Assembly: GCA_027574665.1 (NCBI GenBank)
Contig: CM050664.1
Coordinates: 15,712,774-15,776,773 of the forward strand
Length of the DNA stretch: 64,000 nucleotides
Direction of reading: 5' to 3'
DNA from: Rhynochetos jubatus
Lineage: Eukaryota; Chordata; Aves; Eurypygiformes; Rhynochetidae
Positions 14,135 to 25,492 of this stretch are shown one piece after another; positions within the stretch are counted from its first letter, which is position 1, and every line of letters starts with the position of its first letter. The translations under genes and the position numbers were made by a program. The notes under the pieces were generated by a model that did not search any database, was not told the origin of the DNA, and worked only from the letters and a program-made list of their open reading frames with translations.

Positions 14135-14240
14135 GGGTATGCTGAAACGAAGCGAGAAGCACCAGCTGAGAGGAAGACCCCTACCTAGGGTATGCTGAAA
14201 TGAAGCAAGAAGCACCAGCTGAGAGGAAGACCCTTACCTA
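14135..14240. repeat. 53-base tandem duplication, two copies
   Basis: Units at 14135-14187 and 14188-14240 both begin GGGTATGCTGAAA and end TACCTA. They differ at three positions, all C/T or G/A changes. Two of these are CG in the first copy against TG or CA in the second, as expected from CpG decay. Confidence 0.95.
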
Positions 14241-15360
14241 CCAACAGCACGCGGTAAACACGGACTGGGTGATCAAAGGGCTTGCGATATCCCTGCAAAA
14301 CCCCTCGCGGTCCACTGAACTGTGGTAGCTGAGAGTGGAAATGCGATGCTCTAGTAGCTATTAGACATCACGGCTCGATGAAGTCGCTCTGACTTCCCTG
14401 GTCACCTTTAGGCTTTCAGAAATGTAGGCGTGTAAGGACCTATAGGTTCATTTTTCATTTCAAGCAAGCGACCATGTCATAATTAGATTGCCTGGGGAGA
14501 AAAAACTCAGTCCAGCGTGTCAGCAACTGGGAAAAAAATAACAACAGTAATAAAAAAATTAACTACATTCTGCTTGACCCTCTGAAGAAGAACTCGTGGG
14601 ACCGTGCAGCACCCAAGGCTGTGCAAAGGGGCCAAGTGCCCGACGAGCAAACATCTGCTTGCCCATGTCGAACAGGGGAGGGTGCAGAGCTTCCGGGGCA
14701 GAACCTGACAGGTTCCCTCCAAGGCACCCAGCCCAGGATGCGGAGATATTAGCCTGATCTTTAACTGCAGGAGGAGCGGCTTTTCCAGCAAGTTTACAAG
14801 ATGCTCCCAGAGTGGAAACGCTTCCCTGACCCAGGCTGCCAGCGGTGCCAAACAGGCTTTATCTGATTTCCTGGAGGAACTACCAGCAGTTGTGTTTGAA
14901 CAACACTAGACACAGCATCTATAAAAGCGCTGTTCTCCCTCGCCCCTCCGGGAAGATCCCAGAGAAAGGAAGGAGTACTTAACTTGATCTTTCGTCTTGG
15001 CATTTAATCTTCACTCCGGCTGCAAGGCGGTGCAACAGCTCCCACCCCACACATACACATGGCGCTGCTTTTGCTTGCTTCGGGCTACAAACTCACCGTT
15101 CCCTCACTTCGAATTTTTCCAGACCTTCACCTTTTTCACCACCTTCCCAGATAAACTAAACGGGATTTTCAGAGAGGAGCAAGACACGTTTCCGTACCCG
15201 TACAGCAAACGAACAGTTACTTCGTTGTGCTGGACAACTTCCCCAGCATCACTGAGAATTACTGCTCTTTCAGGCACAGCATCTCTCTTGCCGTCCTTCC
15301 TCCGGGTACTGGGGCAGGCTCAAAACCCCACACCTCTCCCCCAGCACAGGGACCTGATCT

Positions 15361-15502
15361 CTCAGATCCCGGAGGAGAGGTTAGCGCTGCGAGGTCGGAC
15401 GGTCGCGGAGCGGGGCGCGGGCAGAGGTGTCTGCCATCGCACGGTCCCTCCTTCTTGTCGTTAGCGACCCGCTCCCCGCGGTCTCCTTCACACGCAACGA
15501 AG
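15361..15502. promoter_or_regulatory. Intronic CpG cluster (candidate regulatory element)
   Basis: About 19 CpG dinucleotides in about 140 bases, counted by eye, against a much lower density around it. This suggests a germline-unmethylated element such as an enhancer or alternative promoter. Function is inferred from CpG density only. Confidence 0.4.
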
Positions 15503-18360
15503 GGAGACGTTGATGTTAATTCTTACAACCCCTACACAACCGCTTGCAAATTTCTACCGCTTCTGCGTGAGGCATGGTTTGCGTGGACCATTATACACCG
15601 CAGCGGTTGACTGAACATGTCAATACTACTAGATAAAACACAAACCCCCCACATTATGATATCCATCCTTCTTGAGGAACAGTGGTGGTAGGGCCAGGGA
15701 AGTCAGACACGACGCATCCTACCGGCCTGGTAAATGGCTATGTAGAATGACACAAAAAACAATTTCGTGAGGGTTTGTTGGGTTTTTTAAGCCCTAAAAA
15801 TACTCTTCAGAATTGTCCCGCTGTAGTCCTGAACTTCAGCTTTGTACCTCCAGATATTTCAGCAATGCAGCTGGACACCAAAAGCACATCACTGTCTTTT
15901 ATACCGACAGGCGTTTTCCTGTCCCTCACGCTACAGGACTGCGCAGGACCGTGGATGACTTTACAAAAAACAAGTCATTTTCTCCAACCTGCAAAGCAAC
16001 TCCCACCCTTTAACCTGTAGAAACCACTTCCAGCTCAGCACAAACACAGCACGTAGCCCGAAACGCCTGGATCCTAACAAGCCAGCCTACCTGGAAAAGC
16101 ACTGTGAATGTATGGAGCAACATTTCCTGTGGCTAAAATTAGAAAGGGAATTTATGAGCCAGCTTGTTATCTTGGGGCTCTGGAAAGCAGAAACAATGAT
16201 AATAAGAAACAGAAGTTTATAGACTGAAAACACAAAGGGAACTCCAGAAAACCAAAACCCCGGATCTATCTTCATAATCTCCAAAGCTGAACTGCAAAGA
16301 GCCCGAGAAACCAGAGGCATCTTCTGTATTATGGAAAACCACTGGTTTTCTTACGCCTCTTTTGTTTAGCAAAACGCTTACTTTTGATCAGCTCACAGAC
16401 AACAGTGGGCTTGGAAAATGCTGATCAACAACAGATGTGTAATTCGGTATTGAACATCTGCCAGTTTGGAGTGGGGAACCCTCTACCCAAACCCACAATC
16501 TACATTTAGAGCTGAACTGCAGGAATAAAGTTGCGGGCTGTTGGTCTGTCCTCCTTCTCACCTGTGTAAGGAAAAGGAAAAAACAACCCCCAACCAAACC
16601 CCACACAAACACCAGGGAGAGAAAGGTCTAGGCAAATCCAGCACGGACAAGCAGCTCAAACACAACGGCCTGGCACTGTTGGCTCAGGAATATGTGCTTT
16701 TTGCCCGTGCCGTGTGCCACTGCCCACGGCTTGATAGCCAACAGCAGACGAGCCCATTCCCTGGAATGGCTCTCTGGGTTTTGAACTCGTTTTTTCATCA
16801 AGGCAGCTCACAGCTTGACACCTTAAGAGGAAAGAAGAGTAGGTTTGATTCCAAAGGTAAGCTCGGGATTTTTCAGGCTTGCCAGGGGAAATAGTGCTCC
16901 TCAAGAGAGGCTTGTGGAGCAAATTTAGTAATATGCCGCAGATAAAAGGTTATCTCTATCCTAAGGATTCCTCATAAAACCTAATGATGTTCCTAGACTT
17001 AAAGCAAAAAGAGGTCCTAATTCCAGCTCTAGGATATTGGGATTAACCGGTAAAGATACTGTCTGGCTTTTATTCAGTGCTCACTCCTCCTGAGAACCCT
17101 CCTGCCGTCTTGGTCTCTGCAATACCTTTGTGTAAACAAAGGCCACGGTGCAGTTACACGCACGGAGAAGCATCTGCTAGTATCTTACCAGCATTATTTT
17201 TCACATTTATTGACTATCCCTTTGCTCTCTGTGTTAATTTTAACAGCCGGGAAGGAACAAGCATGACGAGAGAAAATGAAATTTCTGAACAATACCGCTG
17301 CCAGAGCAAGAGCCAGCCAAGCACACAGGGACAGGGCTTCTCACAGGGTTCTAACTCCTTCAAAAACTGTAATGTTCCTACCTCAGAACACCTTCTCTGA
17401 AAACACACCGAGTCATGAATTAGAAACGGAATCTAACTGCGCCAACAGTCCGTTCAGAAGCTCAACATTCGCTTTGCTGGCTGGGCTGTGACCGAGCTGC
17501 CAGCACTGAATAAACGGCAGAGGAATAAGAGGGACGCTTTGCAGCGGGATGAAAACTGAGCATCTCAGTCCCAGTAAAGCCCCCCTAGCACTGCCCTGCT
17601 CACCAGGACACCCACCGCAGATGGAGAGCTGTGGGATGGAGACACACGGCCTGCTCTGCATGGCTGCCGTGACCTAAGGCAGATGCACACACATTTTTAG
17701 ATGCACAACATGCCTGTTTCGGCATGCCAGGGCCTCTTTTCAAGAAAAATGGGAAGGTCACAGCACTGTGAAGACTTCTGAAGACATGAAAGACAGACAA
17801 TCTCTTCCAGTTTCTGGTTTAGAGTGCAAATAGAGGTTTGGGGTTTTCTTCCCCCCTCGCTAATTGACAAGGAAGTACCTCAAAGTTCAAAACCAGATGG
17901 CTACGGCAAAAGCCAACCTTACCTTCAACAGCCTTGCACTCTAGCAAGGGCAGGACCATGTACCGAGACCCCGGAGTTCCTCCGTAACACACCTGCAGTA
18001 AATCACTGCTGGGGGCCCGGCCACGATCAGGGGATGGAAGCCAGCAAGGTGGTGGGTGGAGGAAGCTGTTGGGGGTAGCTTCCCACATCGTCTCTTCCAC
18101 CCAAGCTTTTGGTCAGGCATCTGTCAACCTCTGCCTGGTGAATCTGCGCACGTGGGAAGCTCTGACAGTCCAGACTGCTCAGGGTGCAACGATCCTTTGG
18201 GGATACACTTCCAAAACTTCCTTTGATTTTATTATCGAATAAACAAAACACGTCTTCCAACTTAAAACTATGTTTTACTGGGGGAGGAAAACAGAGATCA
18301 GAAAACTGCACGGGGCTATCTCCAAGGCCAGGACTTCAAACAATCTATTTGAACAGCAGC
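15503..18360. other. Intron 1 segment, no gene found
   Basis: Ordinary intronic sequence. A/C-rich patches (for example 16577-16615) become G/T-rich in the transcript. No exon or structured RNA is recognised. Confidence 0.7.
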
Positions 18361-18922
18361 ATTGTCCCAGAAAGCCAACCGCATGCTGGGCTGGACCCAG
18401 AGCAGCATGGCCAGCAAGTCGAGGGAGGGGATGCTTCCCCTCTGCCCTGCTCTGGTGAGACCCCTTCCCCTGCAGTTCTGCCTCCAGCTCTGGGGTCCCC
18501 AACATCAGAAGGGTATTGACCGGTTGGGAGCGAGTCCAGAGGAGGCCACCAAGATGCTCTGAGGGCTGGAGCCCCTCTGCCATGGGGACAGGCTGGGAGA
18601 GTTGGGGGTGTTCAGCCTGGAGAAGGGAAGGCTCCGGGGAGACCTTATAGCACCTTCCAGTGCCTGGGGGGCTACAAGAAAGCTGGGGGGGACGGGACCT
18701 TTTACAAGAGGGGAGATTTAGATTAGATGTCAGGAAGAAATTCTTCCTGGAGAGGGTGGGGAGGCACTGGGACAGGTTGCCCAGAGGAGCTGTGGGTGCC
18801 CCATCCCTGGCAGTGTTCAAGGCCAGGCTGGATGAGGCTTTGAGCAACCTGGTCTAGTGGAGGGTGTCCATGTCACTGGATGGTCTTTAAGGTCCCTTCC
18901 AACCCAACCCATTGTGTGATTG
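18361..18922 (+). mobile_element. CR1 LINE, 5'-truncated tail (copy B)
   Basis: This extends further 5' than copy A, starting in the ORF2 region around the AQKANRMLGW-like codons. It ends with the CR1 3' tail and the degraded repeat GTGTGATTGTA. About 45 bases present in copy A, between ACAAG and GGGGAGATTTAGATT, are missing here. The C-terminal ORF2 fragment FLERVGRHWDRLPRGAVG to ALSNLV is still open. It is antisense to ADCY9. Confidence 0.92.
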
Positions 18923-21900
18923 TAAAACAGATCTACAGAAAGATGAAGCTTTTTCAAGAAAAATTCCACTCCTTTAGATGGGACAATTACACAAAGCCAC
19001 AAGCATCCCAGAAACACTTCCTATGTATTAAGTTTTCTTCTGCCCACATGCTGGCTGGCATACCTCAGGAACTACAGAGGGCTGTAGCAGCCTCTGCAAA
19101 ACACAGGCGGAATTTAATAAGCAGAAGATAAAGAGGCTCCGAGGGAAAGTTTTGTCAGCTCTAGGCTCTCGGGAACGGGAATTGATTTATTTTAAACTAA
19201 AAAGGCATGGCCAGATTGAAAGTGGTTATAAATTTATTAGAAATCCCACCCAGGAAAATTTCACTCGGGACTGGAAGCTGCCACCTATCTTTTTGATTGA
19301 TACTTTGGAAATGATGAATAGCAAAGCGTGCAGGATTCACAAAGGGTGCCAATAAAAAACAATAGTCTGATGCAACTGGAGCCAGCTCCGGCCCTTGGTA
19401 ACAGAGCGAGCTATTGTGGCTCCCCGTACTCACATTTTTTAATAGAATCCAGACAAGAGCACGCACCAATTTAAACAAGACTTCAGAAGTCTGTTTTGTT
19501 ATACTGGTGCAATCTCTTTGTGTTGACACGACTACAATCAGGCAAATTCTTTCCCTCTTGCATAATGCAGGTAGTCTGGGTTTGACACGCTAAATCAGCA
19601 TTTTATTTAAGCCGGGGCAATCCTATGGCTAATTACACCCTTGCGCAGAGCCATGCAACTGCACTGGCTCGCCACAGCCTCGCAGGAAAGCAAACCTCCA
19701 TCAGTTAAGAAGCACATGCAAACCCACTACGAGCTGGTGGGCTCTGCAGGTGGAACACTTAGTGGTTGGTCACTGTTAAAAATTCACAGCCTGACATTTA
19801 AAAGGTAAGTAAAAACCAGATGCCACACTGTCATCTGCAGTTTCCAAGGGTTTTTTCTAAGCAACTGATCAAATAGTATTGAAAACACACAGCGAGCACC
19901 CGCATTTTCACTTATGGCAAAATGAAAATATATCATCTCAGGCATCTTTGTGACCACATGTATGAAAACTAACATATGTTTCCAAATATCCATCGCATAC
20001 CGGCAAGAATGACCCTTCCCACTTAACCCTTCCTCAGTCCTGGCTGCCCACATGCATTCCCTGTCGCCTCTTCCTATTACAGAAAGCACTAACTCAATAA
20101 AAGCAGTTATTTGAGAAGGTACAGCAGGGCTTTAGGAAACCCCCAGCACTGGTTCTGCTACTGAACTTCACTGCAAACTTTGGCCAGCCTTTCTCCAGAC
20201 CTGTTTGTTTATAAAGACAACCCCCGCCCTCCGTAAGTAAGCTACATACTTAATTGAAAAGTGAGACAGCAATATTCCCCAGACGAGGAGAATGTTTGTG
20301 AAACTACCAAATTACCTTCACTGACATTACCTTGAGTAACACTTCATTAACTCGATTAGCTTAAGGCATACTCTGAAAAAAATAAAAGATTTGTCCTTAA
20401 GGGATGCAATCAAAAGAAACAGATTTGCGTATCACAGATAACTCCTGCATTAAAATTAAGAGGATGTGAGGTTTTTTTATTACGCCTCTCTATCACTTTT
20501 CAAATAAAGAAAAAGATCATCATTTTTTCACCTGTCATCAGAGCCTACCAGCACAGTTTGAAGAATTCCTGTTTGCTTCAAGTGCTCGTTAAATACATTT
20601 TATTACTGTTATATCAGCTAAAAATTATGTTTCCTCCCCCTACCCAGTTAAACCAGAACGAAGAGCTACGGAGCGAGCAAACACGGCTTCTACAGAGCCT
20701 GCAAAAACGTTGCTCATCACACGGCAGGCGGACTGGAGCAGAGCCAGCGTATTTCAACACCATGGCAATCCAGCAATCCCACTACCAGGACCATCGGCTG
20801 TGGGAACCGCGCGAGCATCAAGGTATTTATTCAAATGGGCTACAAGAAACCAGATAAATGGAAATGATGTTGCACTACCCAGTTCAGTCATTTCACAATT
20901 CCCCACCTCGTGCCTTGTGCAATACAAACAAGCAGTTGTCATTCAAGGTAAGTTGTTATGAATAACTTATGCACCACTTGTTTACATGTGGTTGACGGTT
21001 TTAAATAGTTACTAATTCAGTACGGAAAAATAGAACTAAATGCAAATAAAGCTGCTGCAGGAGGCCCTTCAGAATAACAATATAGAGCAGTGGTGTAAAC
21101 ACGGGAAAGGTGGTGAAGGAGAAACCCCTAAGTGCAGCCCCCACGCAGGTATGCAGCGCCACACAGGTGTATTTTGAATTTAATCAGCAAACATCAACCA
21201 CAGAGCATCTCTAGTGTTTCTAGCACAAAAGAGATTAATTTGAGAGCCTCTGAGAGAACAGCTACCGAGCGTGTCTCCCCCAAGCGGAGTATCATCTCTT
21301 CAGACAGTTAATTTCCCTTCCTTAAGGAAAATATATAAACAAACAATCCATTCCCTAAATAAAAAGTATTTCAAAGTCGCAAAACAAAGTTAAAAAGGAA
21401 ATCTTTCCAGAACTCTGTTTATTCACACAGTCAAAACGTTTCTGAAATTCCTTCCATTTCCTCCGCGTGCCGCATTCAGACAGGCTCCAGCCCCGACACA
21501 ACACGGTAACCGTCCCTTTCCTCTTCACACGGCAGCCGCCGTTTCGGACTCCAGGTCGGATCCCCAACACGGATCCCGCTGACCCGGGACTCAGCACTAA
21601 GCCCACCATGGAGACCGAGCGTGTGTTGCTACGCGTGGAGCGGATCCTCAGGGAGAGGACGGCTGGTTGCAAGACAGCACCCACCACCCGCATGAAGGGT
21701 GCCGTGCTCTTGGCTAGTCAGGCTGGTGGCAAAGACACAGCCAGCCTCTCTACCGGAAGAGTCTTAGCCAACAGATGATTCGACTTTCAGTTGGTTTTAG
21801 CCTGTTGATCCTTACACTGTGAATTTATGGAGTTGTTACTAGGGGTCTGGGAACGAAAAGCAAGGAAAACGAGCCTGCTGAGAGCTGGTGCCGAGTCTCT

Positions 21901-24900
21901 AAGGGTGCCAAAGAACCCATACTCATAGAAGTCTGCAAAGCAGAACAGGATGAAAACCACTGCAAGGAGACACCTTCTGGGACATCATCTATTGCCCTTT
22001 CCCGCTACATCACTGCCCCATGGAGTACGCTGCATCTCTTATTACTAGAGAATGACATGATGGGCAAGAAGGGTGATGCCCACTTCCCAACTACAAGGAC
22101 AGAGCACAAACTTTCTGTTGCATGAGTAGCTGTTGAGGCTCTTCAACCCATCACTGAAAGCTCCCAGCATACAGGAGCCCAACACCTGGGTCAGGAGACA
22201 TTAGAGCAAGCAGGTATCTCGTGCCAAGACTTAGACCATGCTACCTCCGGTCCCATGCACTCGCTTCAAATGCTGCACCACCATCCAGTTCAGCAACTTG
22301 TACTTCACCAACTAATAGAACATGATAGGTTAATCACAACTTAGGTGAAACATGCCCATGAAATACAGAACATATGTCATGAATTCTTGCATGTATCCAA
22401 ATGGTAACTGCCTGCTGAAATGAACACTGAGGTTTGTCCCTTGTTACGCAATGGATTTGCTTGAGCATCATTACGTCATGTCACTAAATCTACTTAGTGT
22501 GAATGACATTAAATAACAGAGTTAAATAAAACATTCTCCAAATGCAGGCCGGTCGACAGGTTCCTTTCCTCGTTACCGTGTTTGAAATGAGTTCACCCTC
22601 AAAGAGCAACAAGTCTTTGACCACTGCTGATATTCAAACCTAGTTTTAAGACCGAAAGAGATACTAACAGCACTGGCTGACAAGCAAGTAGAAGGCTTCC
22701 AAGTGACATAAACCAGACACGGGTAAAAATCAGCATTTCTGTTCTTTCGTGGTTTGAGTATTCCATAAATCATCTATTATTACTCTCCACATTTGGACCA
22801 AACCTGGCAGCCTGTTTCATACCAAAGCAAGCCCCCAACAACCAGCTTCTCTGTCAGCTCATGTCCCATATTTGATTTCTTCATCCTTTGCAAAAACATT
22901 CTCAGACTTCGTGCTAATAACTCACTGATTACATTTCAAACTTCCCTCTGGCTAAAAGTTATTACTGGGGAGTACAGGAATGTGTCTGGAATGCAGAAAT
23001 AACCGGGGTGAAAATCAGTGGGCTCTGAGCTGGTATAAATAGATAATTCACTACAGAAACTCATCTCCTCTCAAAAAGCCAAAACCACAGGACAGTGGCC
23101 CATATCTCCTCCAGTAATCTACTGGTGAACCGATTCAGCCAGTCTCCTCGCTCTCAGGAAGAGGCATCTCATGTCTACACAAAATACAACATAAATAATG
23201 TTTCTATCATCCTTGCACACTAGATAGCTAACCACCCTGAGTAATCTGTTGATAAACTGATGTAAGAGATGGTAGTTTCAGGATATGCCCCAAATACTTC
23301 ACATTTTGGAAAGAAATGGGGAAAAAGTTCTTCTTAGAGAAGCTTTCTTTATGGTTAAATGATACCAGGTAACAGGTTTACTGACAGAAAGTTTCTGTTA
23401 TGAAACTTTACTTTAGCCCAGCAAGTCCTTTACTCTGCAAAGGGTGTTACAGCACACAGCAAGAAAGCAGCCCTGCAAGGGACCTGTAGGTCCAGGTATC
23501 TATGGAAATTAGGGGATCAACCCCCCCAGCTCGATTGCTGAGGCTTCGGGCTGGTGTTGTGCTGCACCTGCATAACTTAAACCCCTTCTCATTTAGGTGT
23601 GGAGTTATCAGAAGTCTCTTAATTACTTTGGCAAAAGTAAACATCTCCAGAAGAAGATACTTGTGAAAACTAAGTATTTAATTGCAGCCACACCTGTAGA
23701 AAACTGCTCAAAACCCACCAACCTAATACCTAAAAATTGAGTGAAAGAACAGAAATGAAAGAAATACCCTTTCCCTACCTAACCCTACAAAATGGGCTTT
23801 TGGCTATACTTAGCAAACTAGAAAGGAATCCCACAACAGCTAAACATTTCCCCAACGCCTGTTTCTGCTTCTGTGCTGCTGTGGCCATCTGCTTCCAGAA
23901 CCCCATTAGAATTGGAAGGGGCCCCTCTCTTTGTACTTGTACCAAATCACTTGCCTGATGAATTCTTTCATGATGTATCTGAAGGTCCAAGCATTCAAAA
24001 ACCAAATTCCTCAATGAAAAATGAAGTATTTTGTGGGATTACTCTTTCCCTGAGGTTAGGGATCAAGATTTCTGAGAAACATGATGAATCACAGTGGTTT
24101 TAGCTTACTCATCTTAAAAAAGTGTTGGGTTTTGGGGGTTTTGTTGACAGATAACAAGCAATTCTTTTTCAAAAATATCTAAGTAACACTGTGAACTGGT
24201 CTGAATGAGAAGAAGAACATGTTTATTGTGACCCTCACCCTTGTGTATACTATTTTCTGTAAAGGTGGCATTTTATAACCAACGCCTGACACTTTGTAGT
24301 ATCCCCCTGAGACAAGCAGTGTTACCTCTTGCTGGTTTAGAAGCAACAGCATACCTAGGGTAGAGCAAGGCACCTGCAAAACTCAGAGATGCATAGGAAG
24401 TTTCACACCAGAAAAATCAACACTTCAAATCGCCCTTCGATTTGCAATGCCATCCTTTAAGGAAACTGAAATTAAACAACCAACAATTAAATTAAAGACA
24501 CTGCAGTCACTAAACGGTTTTACAGAGTGCACGGCTTACGGGTGAGTTCACAGGTTATTCCGTACCTACAGTCCCTGACGCTAACATCGAAACCTCAATC
24601 ACACAAGTCTACGTCTCAGTATTCACATCATTTCTGTGTACAGTGAGATCGATCCCTACTCTTATTGGGCATTTTGCCCTCCTCCTGGGTGGGCTTGACT
24701 GCACTGCACTCTCCCTCTTGCCCTTGCACACTCTCTCATCCAGCAATACAAAATTACAGAAGAATTTTATGTCAAAATAGAGTGCACCTCCCAAATGATT
24801 AAATCTGAAAAGGTTTGTCAACAAACTTGTTTAATAAAAGTTTACTTATTAAAACCAGTTAAAACTTAACAAATACATTGTGAAAATAATTTTTAATATA

Positions 24901-25094
24901 AAGGAAGACACATCAATGCTGCAAGTATCATGTAGAAGTGAGAGTGTTTTCTCCCTCAGAAAGCACCATAGGCTATCTTAGAAACACCAGGAATATCAGG
25001 ATTATAAATATATTACAATATATATGAGCATGCAAATACATATTGCTAACACAGGAGTCTTCACTGGAGCTTATAGACTGCTCGCTTCTGCAGG
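18923..25094. other. Intron 1 segment, no gene found
   Basis: Moderately AT-rich unique sequence. A small GC-rich interval at about 21460-21720 carries several CpGs and a 103-codon plus-strand frame without recognisable homology. Nothing else can be supported. Confidence 0.7.
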
Positions 25095-25492
25095 GAATCA
25101 TAGAATCACAGAGTGGTTTGGGTTGGAAGGGACCTTAAAGACCATCCAGTCCAACTCCCTGCCATGGACAGGGACACCCTCCACTAGACCAGGTTGCTCC
25201 CAGCCTCATCCAGCCTGGCCTTGGACACTGCCAGGGATGGGGCATCCACAGCTTCTCTGGGCAACCTGTCCCAGTGCTCCCCACCCTCTCCAGGAAGAAT
25301 TTCTTCCTGATGTCCAATCTAAATCTCTCCACTTTCAATTTAAACCTGTTACCCCCTTGTTCTGTCACTCCCTGCCCTTGTAAATGTCCCCCCCAGCTTT
25401 CTTGTAGCCCCCCCAGGCACTGGAAGGTGCTATAAGGTCTCCCTGGAGCCTTCTCTTCTCCAGGCTGAACACCCCCAACTCCCTCAGCCTGG
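25095..25492 (-). mobile_element. CR1 LINE, 5'-truncated tail (copy C)
   Basis: This is in reverse orientation. It begins on the plus strand with AATCATAGAATCACAGAGTGG, the complement of the CR1 terminal repeat and 3' tail, and runs back through the ORF2 C-terminus to CTCAGCCTGGG. It is in the sense direction of ADCY9. ORF2 is broken by a shift near the RVGSTGTGC codons. Confidence 0.92.
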
